Positions 32,645-44,030 of a stretch of DNA of 64,000 bases are shown one piece after another. The stretch lies in the NCBI GenBank assembly GCA_000827325.1, contig KN832880.1, positions 1,158,803 through 1,222,802 of the forward strand, given 5' to 3'. This DNA is from Oidiodendron maius Zn (lineage: Eukaryota; Ascomycota; Leotiomycetes; Myxotrichaceae). Both the position numbers and the translations under genes were made by a program. The notes below the pieces were generated by a model, which worked only from the letters and a program-made list of their open reading frames with translations, did not search any database and had not been told where the DNA came from. Every line of letters begins with the position of its first letter. Within the stretch, counting starts at the first letter, position 1.

Positions 32645-34374
32645 ATGAACCGGCGAGATCCCACCAAGAGGGCTCTAGCTCCACCTAAAAAGAGAACTTC
32701 TGGCATCAAGGTGAAAACTGGCTGTCAGACCTGCAAGTAAGCAGCCATACGGCACCATGCTGTCTGTTACCTAACCCTGAATTTTGTAGAATTCGTCGTG
32801 TGAAGTGTGACGAGGCTAAACCGGCTTGTCGAAGATGCACTAGTACCGGACGGAAGTGCGACGGTTACGTCGAAGATATCCTTGGCTCCAATTCTCAGGC
32901 CGGCCAGGGTCTTATTCTGTGGAGACTCTCGGCAGCTGTTCCTGGAACCGCCGAAGAAAAACGCTGCTTTAGTTACTATCTGCACAATTCGGCGCCAGAA
33001 TTGTCCGGATACTACGATTCATCACTTTGGGAGAAGCTATTACTCCAGGCCGCAATAGCGGAACCTGCGCTAAGGCACGCCCTGATTGGGATCAGCTCCC
33101 TCCATGAGGCTTTCGCGAATAAGCAGCCAGATAACTCGCTAGATAATGAAAGGGAGAGGTTTGCAGTGGGTCAGTATACTAAGGCCATTGGCTGTCTGAT
33201 ACAGTCGCTGGCTACAGGTGACCAGAAACCGTTAACAGCGTTAATGGCATGTATTCTCTTTGTCTGTTTTGAAAGCCTCCGGGGTCAGTTTACATCGGCG
33301 ATAGTAAGGTTTGAATTACCCGTCCTGAGTGCGGTGCTAACCTTTTGCCAGGTACATTTGCGCAGCGGGCTCAAAATCCTGCGTGATTTTAGGACACAAT
33401 CCGCAGACGATGAATATATTACAGCCAAGAGCTTAGAACCTGCTTTTACAAGACTATGCATCCAGGCAATCTTATACATCGACCAAGCGCCGGTATCAGA
33501 TCGACAAGCGCTCGCTAGCGAAATGACTTACATTGTTGAGCGTGATACCATAGGAGCCTTCACAACGTTGGAAGAAGCGCGCGACTCTCTTAACCAAACT
33601 GTCAAAGGCCTCTTCCGAGTGTTGTATACGTTTGAACCAGACAAGCCTTACAGCGCCTACGCAGAGACATTCCCATCGCACGCCAAATACCGCGAACAAC
33701 TCTCCGACTGGACTAGATCGTTCGAGAGGTTCATGCACACTAACAGTGCGAGATTAAGCAACAAGGGAATCCGCGGGGCTGCAATGTTGAAGGTGCAACA
33801 TATTACCTCCTCCATCATGGCTAACGCCAACCTCCCAGATGCGGATGATCCGCGTCCAGTATCCCAAATTGTGTCTGAAGGAGAAAGATACGTTCCATAT
33901 AATAAGGACTTCGAGAATATAATCGAGCTCTCGAGGTCCCTAATCGCAGCGTTGGAAGAAGACTCCAGGAATGGGAAATCCCCTCTGAACTTCACGGCAG
34001 ATCTGGGTATTATAGCACCGTTATACTATTGCTGTGTTAGATGCCACGATCGCAAACTCCGACTTACGGCAATAGAATTGCTCGGTCGCTGTCCGCGGAA
34101 GGAGGGTATGTGGGAGAGCGCCGCTTTAGTACACCTTATCCGAGGGTACTGGGAAAGAGAAACTTTGCACGAGGCTCTACAGGCTAATGATGGTGGGGAA
34201 CCAGTTCCTTTGAGTGAGTTACTGGACTTGATCCTGCAGGACGGGATGAAGTGGGAGTTCAAGTGGAAAGAAGCGGCATCAAGGACTCAACGTGTTGTCC
34301 CTCTTTACGAATCCGCTGAGTTCGCTGGAGACTGGACCAGAGAATCACTTCAAGATAAGGAGACGAATAACTAG
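32645..34374 (+). CDS. Zn2Cys6 transcription factor, complete
   Basis: Nuclear regulator. Exons 32645-32736, 32790-33303 and 33352-34374 give 542 residues. The first intron (53 bp) splits the zinc cluster. Spliced, residues 27-53 read C-x2-C-x6-C-x5-C-x2-C-x6-C with KIRRVKCDEAKPACRRC at its centre, preceded by a very basic tail (KRALAPPKKRTSG) likely to be a nuclear signal. The second intron (48 bp, GTAAGG..GCTAAC..CAG) keeps frame when unspliced. It was removed because it restores the usual LRGQFTSAI-VHLRSGLKIL of this family; with it retained, 16 extra residues would appear. The rest is the long helical middle region common to C6 regulators. It lies 9.7 kb from the nearest polyketide-cluster gene, with transporter and arrestin genes between, so it is not clearly the cluster regulator. 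Confidence 0.9.
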
Positions 34375-34993
34375 TAAATTAAATACACTCCAATCTCACG
34401 CAATATCATCTTGGGCTTGTGTTACGACTCCACTAGGAAGATCGGATTGTCTAATCTCCTAATTATAGCCAGTTTATGACAATATTTTACTGCTTTGAAA
34501 GAATTTCTCTTTATAGATATCAATATTAAACTGTAAAGAAAGTTATTAGCTAAAGTTTATATCCCTGACTAAGTAGACTCTCATCATCATGATCTATTCT
34601 GATGTCGTTACCTTCGGCCTACCCGAACTTGTAAACTTCACCCTCCTGTAGCAAGCTATCTTATGATAGCATGAGTAGTAGCTCGGAATTCGGGTTACTG
34701 GACCAGTGTCAAGTGAAATCAATTCCTAGGCTTCTGGCTTCCAAATCACCTGCGTGCAAGCTGCCACATAAGTCGGGATAATTTACGCTCAAAAATAAAT
34801 TCAAATTCCATGCTTTTTGTGCCATGAGCCTCCTGTAACCAACCGAAAAGCAATGCGGCCGAATCAAAACATACAAGAGCAGTGCGAACAGAATCAAAAT
34901 ACACGAAAGCTGTCAGTTTTCTTCACATCACCAAACCCCTCATTCTCCTCCTCTTTCTTCCCCCACCGGCACAATCATACTGGCACATTTCAT
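34375..34993. other. Convergent intergenic region
   Basis: It lies between the ends of a plus-strand and a minus-strand gene. No gene-like frame was seen; AT-rich sequence follows the regulator's stop. Confidence 0.5.
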
Positions 34994-35380
34994 TTATGCT
35001 TTGAGAGCGACAAGCGCCGCCGCCCCTACTTCAGGTGCGGCTTCTGCAGCCACGTCTGCTACCTCAGGCGCGGCTTTCACTGCTCCTTTTAAAACATTCT
35101 TCCCAACATTGATCGCACCTTTGACCACCTTTTGTCCCAGTGGACTCTGTTCAGCCTGATACAACGTCTTGCCAACCTGCTCTCCGTCGTGGATGAGCTG
35201 ACTGCCCTTAGTTGAATGGGCCCATTGATCAACCTTTTCAGCGTCATGAACGGTGGTCTTGGCGACGGATTTTGCGTCGTCAAACGCAGTATTTAGCCAA
35301 CCCCTGCGGCTTACTGGAGCCGCTCCTACCAGGACATTGAGTCCCAATAAAGCAACAACAAGGAGATCGAGATTTTGCAT
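34994..35380 (-). CDS. Small secreted protein, 128 residues
   Basis: Single exon. The ATG at 35380 opens a signal peptide (MQNLDLLVVALLGLNVLVGA) and the mature part begins APVSRRGW, where the dibasic RR could be a Kex2 processing site. The body is made of short amphipathic helical stretches spaced by Gly, with repeated Val-Ala-Glu patterns near the end (EVADVAAEAAPEVGAAALV). There are no cysteines, so it is not a disulfide-stabilised effector. No family is recognised. Related small secreted alanine/valine-rich proteins occur in many ascomycetes, but that is memory, not evidence. Confidence 0.65.
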   Translation of the reverse strand: MQNLDLLVVALLGLNVLVGAAPVSRRGWLNTAFDDAKSVAKTTVHDAEKVDQWAHSTKGSQLIHDGEQVGKTLYQAEQSPLGQKVVKGAINVGKNVLKGAVKAAPEVADVAAEAAPEVGAAALVALKA

Positions 35381-37369
35381 CTTGTCGAAGCAGATGCAAA
35401 GATTTGACACGATGATATGGATAAGGAGATTTTTGTAAAAGATGATGAAAAGCGAACAGATATTCGATACCGCGAGTCTGATGTGATACTACTTATCTGA
35501 GCCAGAAAAAAAAATTTAAGGTGGGAAAGTCTCGGTCATAAATAGTTCGGAAGGGAGGATTTTCTAGACACAGATCGTTCTATTTGACTATTCCGACAGG
35601 CGACATCCAACATCTTGGTTGCGTGGCTTCATGGCCTAATGGTTTCGTGGCTTCGTGGGATCTATGTAGATTCATTTAACTTCATTAAATTTGTGCATAG
35701 TAATCAGAAGCTTAGGTACTTCTGCAAATATCTATATGTGCTCCTTCGGACGTACTATTATAAGCCTCATTCCTACAAAGTTCAAAGTTCCCAAGTTAGA
35801 ATATTTTCAATGTACAAGTACTTTGGAATGTAAATAGATTTTCATACAAACTTGAGTTATGTTAAGACAGAAGAAAGAGGAGCATGGTCAACGAACGAAA
35901 TTGTGATTTTGTCCCTATGGTTACTTTGTGCCAAAGCAATCTTACAGGAACCACGGCACGTAACAAAGAGAACGGCACCAAAGGTAACAAGGTAGTAATA
36001 CAAACTATTACAAGGTGGATTATCAAAGGCTGGGTACGTCATAGATTAACACTGACTGGAGAAAATAGTTGCCAAAGCTGTCAGGTTGGAAGTTGTATTT
36101 GAGTGCGAACTTAGGCGAGAGTAAGATGTATCGGCACTTACAGTTAAAGGCGAAGTTAAATGTGTTTGCCCAGTTAGAATTGTGGTGTGTGTCCCAAGAA
36201 CGCGCACAAAAGCCCGGGAGGGGGGGGGGCAGTTTCTAAGGATCGAATCAAATCCTTTGAATTAGTTGACCGAGCTCGCCTGCGCCCAAGCCTCCTAATT
36301 CCCTCTAATCCTTCCTTGATCCTTCCCTGATCCTTCCCACCCTGTAGGACCCTCTAAGACAAGGCTACTACTACCTAAAAATGTGCTATTAAGCTATCGG
36401 GAACTACCATGAGGTCCATATAAGTAGCCTAATACAAACCCCTCTCACCATTCGGGTCCGAGTTAACCCCATCCTCAGTGACGAGCCGTCCCGCTACATA
36501 CCCTGGAACATGGTAGTGTCAGAGCTTCTGAATAATAGAAATAACCGCATCAACGGTCGGCTCGGTTTGGATTCTCATGCGAGCCAAACAGAGAGTTTTT
36601 AGATCAAGGCTCTGATGGTGGACTGACACACCGAGCGAGGCGGCGAAGCACGGACCCTGTAGATAGCGGTCCGTGCTTCGCCTCTTCCTTCGCCTCACCC
36701 GCGAGAGAGACGGGGTTTGCATTATGTTGAATTTGGTGTAGCGAGATAGCAGGGAGCGACGAGTAGGGAAGATTGTTCATACTCATAAGTATCCGAGCAG
36801 CTCTGGTTGCATAGTTAGGCTCGGGTCCGGGGAAGGAATTGTGGTTTGCATTGCCTTAAACGTAGTTTTGTGGTTGGAAAATAGCTTCCATTTTGAAGTT
36901 GGCTGTACTATAGGCGTGGTGTGCACGACTATGATATCTCTAAGGCGGATGCAAACACAAATGAACTTGCTCTGGAAGACTGTCTTCGGGAGACAGCGCG
37001 CGCGGTACGGATATGATCATCACGTGAACGAACAAATCTGGACTCTTCGATTCCTGCAGATATGGCAGCGTCGATTGACGCCTGAATCCACTTTTGCTTA
37101 TGGCACGGGAATTTAAAGTTAGTATGCGGGATTTAATACAACGCGGTGTAATAGGCTCACATCTTGCCACTAGCCCTTAGGTGACTTGTGACTAATCCAG
37201 TGTAATCCTCCTGCATGGGGCCCTCTTGCATGGACCGATAACAACGGGAGAATGCCACAGGTCTTACTCAACGCTGCTACCGCTCATAATCGCACATACA
37301 CCTATTCCGCATCTGCTACTTGTTTGGGACGCCATTACAACCCCGTTCGCCGTCACTCCCATTCAGGCC
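35381..37369. other. Intergenic stretch with simple repeats and a hairpin
   Basis: About 2 kb. It contains a G-run at about 36220, CCTTCC-type repeats at 36300-36345, and the hairpin at 36643-36681. Open frames are short and unrecognised. The last part should hold the potassium transporter promoter. Confidence 0.45.
36643..36681. repeat. Perfect 14-bp inverted repeat (hairpin)
   Basis: GCGAAGCACGGACC at 36643-36656 is followed after 11 bases by its exact reverse complement at 36668-36681, and a few further flanking bases also pair. It is GC-rich in an otherwise mixed region. It could be a transposon remnant or a structured transcript end. Confidence 0.55.
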
Positions 37370-40005
37370 ATGGCAACGGTTAGAATCGCCGATACCCCTC
37401 ACCCAAGGGATGAGCTGCCGCGACCGGCGCCAGCAGATGCCGTCAGCTCGGGAATTAGCGACAGATTGGGGAGGACGGAAACCCGTGATGATATCTACAA
37501 CATTCGCTCTCGCTCCGTGGCCCCTTCCATTGACCAGAGCAGGAGCTTGTCAAAAGAAATAGGGAACGAGGACGATGACCCGGGTTTGCGCAAGCCGGGC
37601 GACTTCAAGCAGAAACAGGTACCAACCAACGCTGTAGCTAATTTGTGCAGTCGAAGCTCAACCATGGCAGGTCTTCAAGGGCAAAATGCTTATGTGGCTT
37701 ACCTATCAATCGATCGGGGTCATTTATGGCGACATTGGAACCAGCCCTCTCTACGTCTACTCGTCCACATTCAGCTCGCCACCGTCGCGCGAGGATCTCA
37801 TCGGGGCGGTCTCGATAATTATCTGGACCCTGTTCCTTATGGTGACAGTGAAATACGTCTTCGTCATCCTTTGTGCTGATAACGATGGCGAAGGGGGGAC
37901 ATTTAGCACGTACTCTCTGCTCAGCCGCTATGTGTGACTGCCCCCTTGGTGCGGACATACCAGCAGCTAACGGGTACGATCTCAGATGAACATTACCCAT
38001 CGTGATCCTCGCGAAGCGTCTCTAGTTCAAATGAAGCGGCATTTATCCGGCGATCTCGAGCGCGCCGGTCAGCAAGTGCGTCATGGATTCGAGACCAGCA
38101 AATTTGCGCGAGGCCTGCTTAAGGTTATGGGAGTATTGGCGGTGACCATGGTTATATCGGACGGACTTCTCACCCCTGCTCAATCAGTCCTTGGAGCCGT
38201 CCAAGGCATTGAGGTCGTGAAGCCTGACATTTCGAAAGGTACTGTGATTGGGGTTACTGACGCTATTCTGGTCTTGCTATTCGTTATCCAGCCACTTGGA
38301 ATCACCAAAATTACCTTTGCCTTTGCGCCGATAGTTATCATCTGGTTAGGCTTCAATGCAATTTTTGGGATCTATAATCTAGTCAACTATGATGCCGGCG
38401 TATTCAAGGCTTTCAACCCGGGATACGGCTTTGAATTCCTGATCCGCAACGGAGAACATGGCTGGAGGATGCTCGGAGGCATTCTACTAGCCTTCACTGG
38501 AGTTGAGGCTCTCTTCGCCGATCTTGGAGCTTTCAGTAGAAGGGCCGTTCAGCTGAGCTGGTTGTGCTACACGTTTCCGTGCCTGCTTTTAGCGTATATC
38601 GGGCAGGCGGCGTATATCAGCGTTCATCCAGAGGCATACTCGAACCCCTTTTTCAATTCGGCGCCGCCGGGAACCATATATCCGGCCCTCATTATCGCAA
38701 TTCTAGCTGCTATCGTCGCCTCACAGGCTATTATCACTGCAACCTTTCAGGTGAGAATCCCGCCGGAACTATGAGATCGACTCTGACCTTCCGTAGCTAC
38801 TTGCGCAAGTGATGAAGCTCTCGTATTTCCCACAAATCAAAGTGATTCACACTTCGAAAATTTTTCACGGCCAGCTCTATATCCCAGTCGCGAACTGGCT
38901 CCTCATGATTGGAACGATTCTAGTGGCATCAATTTATAATAACGTATGTTGTCGGTCCCGTCAAGCTGACCGCGTTGGATGCTGATTTTCCTTGCAGACT
39001 ACATCTCTTGGAAATGCATATGGAGTATGCGTTATGTTTGTCACCTTCTTCGACACTTGCATGGTATCATTGGCAGCAATGTTTGTATGGCGCATCAACC
39101 CCCTTATAGTGTTCCTGCCATGGCTCACAATTGCCTGTCTGGACGGGACATATCTGTCTTCTGCACTCACCAAGGTCCCCTCTGGTGCCTGGTTCACCAT
39201 CACACTCGCCTCGGTTCTCGCCTCCATTCTTCTCTTGTGGCGATATGGCAAGGAGCAGCAATGGTTCGCCGAAGCCGAGGATCGTTTCCCCACTACTCAT
39301 TTCGTTAAGACAGCTCCGGATGGCCAGATGCGTCTTGCAGAACGATATGATGGCTCTCGACTGAGCACTACAAGGGGTTTCGGAATCTTCTTCGACAAGG
39401 CCGGCGAGACTACTCCGATTGTCTTCAGTCAGTTCGTTCTAAAGCTCACAGCGATGCCAGAAGTTAGCGTCTTCTTCCACCTGCGGCCCCTTGAGATCCC
39501 CTCGGTAGCGGCAGAGAATCGACATAGTGTTTCGCGGCTTGCAATCCCCAATTGCTACCGTCTTGTGGTTCGCTACGGATACAATGACGAAATCATAACC
39601 CCTGATCTTGCCTCCGTTGTCGTCGCGCAGATCAGCCGATACTTAGTTGAAAATCAGCAAGTCAATATTCAAAGCGAAACTTCAAGCAACCCACTTCCGA
39701 CCGTTGGGGACGAGAATCAGATTTTCCCTGTGGAACCACCCAAAATAACAGACTCCGGGGAAAATAATACGAACGGGAAATGGCGATACGACACTGAGTT
39801 GGCTAAGCTTGAGGAGGCATACGCACATAAAGTGCTCTATGTTATAGGCAAAGAGCAGATGAAGATCAAAGAGGGTACAAATTTCGCTAAGAGGGTATTG
39901 CTGAGTGTGTTTTTGTGGATTAGAGATAACACGAGGAACAAGATAGCCAATCTGAAGGTTCCAACCGACAAGGTGATTGAGGTTGGATTTTTGAAGGAGA
40001 TTTAA
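37370..40005 (+). CDS. HAK/KUP-type high-affinity potassium transporter
   Basis: Plasma-membrane K+ uptake protein of the HAK/KUP/KT family. Five exons, 37370-37618, 37671-37931, 37986-38750, 38797-38943 and 38998-40005, with introns of 46-54 bp, give 809 residues, the normal length for fungal members. After a soluble N-terminus ending DFKQKQ, the first membrane helix carries the family signature GVIYGDIGTSPLYVY. Later come SDGLLTPAQSVLGAVQG, FTGVEALFADLGAFS (helix 5-6 region) and GNAYGVCVMFVT. About a dozen helices are followed by a soluble C-terminal domain with RLVVRYGYND and a closing KVIEVGFLKEI. The signature is split by no intron and no key residue is missing. It is a housekeeping or starvation-induced gene by family and probably marks the outside of the metabolite cluster. 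Confidence 0.95.
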
Positions 40006-40604
40006 CTTCAGCGGGCGTCCTGAATGAATATTTTATGAACGAATTTTATGGAGCTATATTTATGGAGTTATATTTATGGATAACTATTGCCGCCTCTCAT
40101 CTTTCCTATGTTTTGCCTGAAGAGTCCTTATCTCTAGACGAAGATAGCAGAACGCTTTGGTGGCCAAGAGTCATAGGTATTCTTATCAATTACAAGTCAT
40201 TAAGGATTAAAGTTTCTTAAATTCCTATGCAGAAGAGATCCGGAATACTACATGCGCAATGCGTATGCCTGATAAATACATAAACCTTAGGGAAGTCTTA
40301 TTCCTTCTGCTACGTATTTCATAAAAGTCCAACCCTTCTGGTTCGACATGTTGCATAGTAACAGATGTAGGATAATAGTGGTGACCAAATACACTAAGAA
40401 CATAGCATACAGTACTTGTCGGATAGTCGTGAGCTATTTTAAATTACACCGTACCCTACATTTATGCCCAAGTATTAATTTACTTATTACTCCACCATTA
40501 ATAAGGCTGTTAACAAGAGGACTACATCAATCAAATTGTCTGAATCTCTGCTATCCTCTATATGGTCAACTTCCGAACCCTTATTTGGAGCTTATGAGTT
40601 CAAT
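40006..40604. other. Convergent intergenic region
   Basis: It lies between two converging genes. It has a short direct repeat of TTTATGGA-containing units at 40040-40080 and is otherwise AT-rich. No gene was seen. Confidence 0.5.
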
Positions 40605-41924
40605 TCAAGTCCGCTGATATTCAGGAGGCTCCCCATTAGACAAGTCCGAATATGGCGGTAGTAACTCGTTATTATCCAAAGCTCGTCCTTCATGAAGATG
40701 TACTACGAAAATCTGATTGGTACACCCATAACCAGGCATCTGCCAAGGATCCAAGTTTACCCTTTTGCCCGTCTTATTGTCATATATCTCTTCTACTAAC
40801 GCAAATTCGACAACAAGTATGTGTGAAACCGATATTGCTATCTTCGACAAGTATACAGTGGGACTTCGGAGGCGTTCTGAAGTGTCTGTGGAATCTGAAG
40901 TCGTCTTTTGTCCCGCGAACAGAGGTCCTCGGCACTGTGATACGTCACAACTTGCTTGTGCCTTGTGGGGAAGCGTGATTTCGAAATCACACTGGATCTG
41001 TGACCCGTTGTCTTGAGCCCATCTATTACCGCACCTCCCTCCCGCTAGGCGACGCACATGACGCTTCATCTCCTTGCACTCTAGAGTATCTGAGTACTCG
41101 AGCCCTGGATTTGAGATAGAAACGACTCTGATTATTTCGTCAACCCGCCAGCTGCATTTGCGAATAGCTAACCGTGATGAGGTTTTCCTGCCTTGTACCG
41201 TCAATCCTTGGAAGAGTAATCTAACCAGAAATGGCCGTGTGGGGTTGACCACTGCAGGCACCGTCAATTTAGAGTGGAGTCTGGTATCAGGATAGCGGCG
41301 TAAGAATCTCTTCTCACTAGTGGGACTCGAGCAAGGAATAACTCTCTGCACAGGAATCCAGGTAGTTTTCCGCAGTGTTTTGCATCCGTCTACCACAGCG
41401 GTAGCAGTGACAGCGTAAGAGATGCTGCCAATTGCGGTGTTTGTAACGGCTGGAACATATCCTGGAATTTGTAGGATAAAGTCAAAGCTAGCCCGCTGCT
41501 CAGAATTCTGATCGAGAGAGAGGATACACGTCGGGGTAGGGGCATGCCAGTGAACCAACTCTTCCATTTCCTCTCTGCCGTTCCTCGGGATGACGTCGTT
41601 GGAGGCAACTGTGGCCCCGTAACCTTTGTGTAAACCGTTCATGATTCCGCTAACTGATTTGATCCTTGTGACTTGGACTATTGAGAGGCGAATCTGGGTA
41701 AAAGCCATCCTCGAACATTCTGCGGCGAGGCATAGCTTCAACTGGCCCGAGATGGGGACGCTGGGAGCATCGTTTGGGAAGCCCACGAGAATCGGCGGAG
41801 AGCTTGCGATTTGTATTTCGATAGGTGTGGGAGTAAATACATTCTCCAACTGCCCAATGGGGATCAGATTGTCAGAGTCGTTATGCAAGTCCTGGGAGTG
41901 CATGCGGCGGAATATATTTGACAT
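40605..41924 (-). CDS. Arrestin-like (alpha-arrestin) trafficking adaptor
   Basis: Single exon, 439 residues. It is an alpha-arrestin-type protein; such adaptors bind plasma-membrane transporters and recruit the Rsp5/Nedd4 ubiquitin ligase so the cargo is internalised. An N-terminal arrestin lobe is seen with IQIASSPPILVGFPND and ISGQLKLCL, then ASFDFILQIPGYVPAV and a C-terminal lobe starting LHSKLTVPAVV and ending SHILVVEFALVEE. The last residues carry two PY-type motifs, LPPYS and PPEY, the binding sites for WW domains of the ligase. The start at 41924 (MSNIF) was preferred as the first in-frame ATG; a second ATG lies seven codons on. It faces the potassium transporter across a short convergent gap, a suggestive but unproven pairing. 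Confidence 0.8.
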   Translation of the reverse strand: MSNIFRRMHSQDLHNDSDNLIPIGQLENVFTPTPIEIQIASSPPILVGFPNDAPSVPISGQLKLCLAAECSRMAFTQIRLSIVQVTRIKSVSGIMNGLHKGYGATVASNDVIPRNGREEMEELVHWHAPTPTCILSLDQNSEQRASFDFILQIPGYVPAVTNTAIGSISYAVTATAVVDGCKTLRKTTWIPVQRVIPCSSPTSEKRFLRRYPDTRLHSKLTVPAVVNPTRPFLVRLLFQGLTVQGRKTSSRLAIRKCSWRVDEIIRVVSISNPGLEYSDTLECKEMKRHVRRLAGGRCGNRWAQDNGSQIQCDFEITLPHKAQASCDVSQCRGPLFAGQKTTSDSTDTSERLRSPTVYLSKIAISVSHILVVEFALVEEIYDNKTGKRVNLDPWQMPGYGCTNQIFVVHLHEGRALDNNELLPPYSDLSNGEPPEYQRT

Positions 41925-44030
41925 GAGTACAAGTGGCAATGAAGACACAGTCGGTTTCTACCTTTTTGAATGCAGGATGAATAGCAATGGACACGTAAAT
42001 TTGATGCCTGAATCATTGAAATGCTCTTTATCATGATGATGCAAATATAAAAAATATGAAATAGGGGTCTCACGAGAGTTTATAGGGGAAGTGGGGGTTG
42101 GTAAATAAATCGCGCACAAGTCTGCTGATATAACGGCTCCGCACATAGTTACCGATACCTTAGTATGTAATAAAATGACAGGATCTAGAATTTCAACCCC
42201 GGCTTGGGTGCCTGGGTGCCTAAATAACGCTTCCTTAACAGTGAGTTGACCGGCGTAGCCATACTATATGAGAGGCTGATGACTCGGTATGGTGCATTCG
42301 CACCCACAATGAGGAATGACGCCGACTACTTTTGCGATGACATGCGGGGGCTTGCAATCAGATTAGAACATGCCAAATTACCTCAGTAATTACAATTTGT
42401 ATAGGTTTCAAATAATCTCCCTTCGTAAAATCTGCATTACTATATAAGACTAAATGAAATGGATTTTTGAACTAATCCCAGTTCTTTCCAAGACGAGCGC
42501 TGCCGAGCATACCATTCAAGATTTTCCATTGTCCCTCTTGAGGTCGGATCGTTACGAAAATAGCGGATATAGACTACGTCTCATTTAAGGAATTACGAAC
42601 TCAAGATACCTCAAAGCTAGTAGGTATCTATATTCTCTGACGACCAGGCCCTAACAGAACGCCTTAAAGTCAGACAGGAGTAGGTAGCATACATATGAGA
42701 TAGCTAATCGTCTGCAATTCTCTGATCGAGGGCCGGACACCGTCCGGTGGGGCGTATTTGCATTGTAACCTGAGCAAAGCCTTAACGACAGAGCCATGTT
42801 TTCCATCTGGAAGAACTTCGAAGCGAATTTTCCGATGAGGGTATTTTAAATTTCAGTTATTTGAAAATTTGTAGAGGATTGACCCTGGGTCATTTGTGCC
42901 ATGTGTACTCGAATATAATGGCTCGAAATATCAGTTCGAAGGTCATTTGGAGCCGCCTTGCGTATGTGTGTATATTATGCTACTTGATGGAAGCAGGAAA
43001 CGTGTCGCTAGACTGAAAACGAATATTACAACGGTTCTTCACGATGCTTGTGCTGCGGGAATCTTACCATTCTGTGAAACTTTACGTCCGCTAGGAAATC
43101 CTCTCTGACAGGGGTGACTTGGCGTTTTGCGGCATTTTGGCCTGCACCAAACAGGATCAACATCATACCACGCTAAGAAAATGGGTTGGTCAGGTCAAGA
43201 GAAGCATCAAGTGAGGGGTACTAGTAGTTGGACAAGGTATTGGGTGGTGATCATTCTAGCCAGGGTTTACGCTGTTTTGAGACTGTTGACACAGGCCGAG
43301 CATCTGGTTATGTAAGAGACATGTGTGGAAGATCTTCCCGTACAGCCTTCCGCGCACTAATTTAGAGGCAAGGATGCCCTAACGATGCCCTAACGATGCC
43401 CTAGCGAGACACGAAGTACGACTGGATGTAGACAGTTAATGCTTTAGCCACACCTTGTATATCGGCCAATTTCCCCAGTCTCCTTGCTTTTACCAACCAA
43501 GAGTAACTGTATCTCGTCCACCCGTCCCGTATTCCAAAGCCAATTCTCAAGTTCCTCTCTACATTCCCCGAGGAGCCTCCCGGCTATCGTCATAGCATTT
43601 AATCCTCTCAGCATACAAGTAGGAGTTTACTGGTTTCCAGCGAAGTGCTTGAACTCGATTGTTGTCAAACATCTTACGAGCGACGTACACTCTCTCTGCG
43701 AAGACAAGGTTCCAGAAAATTATAGTATATGGTAACTATAAACGCCTGTGGTGCCGAATCAAAAAGAAGGAAACTAAGCGTTCCACATTGCAGGGAGGTA
43801 GAGATACCTTGGAATTGCAGCAATAGAACAGATGAACCCAGAGTAGTGAAGACTTGCCTCTATCTCTAAAAAAGGATTTAGGGGTGCATAGATATAAAAT
43901 GTCTTACGGTTGAAAATGCCGAATAATTGTAAAATAAAATAAACTCGTTAATTATTATCAATACAAAGAGCATTTACAACAAGACATATTTGAAGAACCT
44001 AGGAGCAGTGTGAAGTTTCGGGATTTGTGG
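41925..44030. other. Intergenic stretch, no firm gene
   Basis: About 2.1 kb between the arrestin-like gene and the first gene of the metabolite cluster, probably the cluster border. Open frames at 42896-43108, 43127-43315 and 43484-43735 have no recognisable features. A short tandem repeat lies at 43373-43405. Confidence 0.45.
43373..43405 (+). repeat. 11-bp tandem repeat, three copies
   Basis: GATGCCCTAAC is repeated three times in a row, the third copy ending AGC. It has no coding context. Confidence 0.8.

Noticed and set aside
32645-34374. Assignment of the complete Zn2Cys6 regulator to the polyketide cluster
   Set aside because: It is 9.7 kb from the nearest cluster gene with unrelated transporter and arrestin genes in between; nothing in the sequence links them.
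42896-43108. Plus-strand open frame of 70 codons with several cysteines
   Set aside because: No signal peptide, domain or promoter; probably chance.
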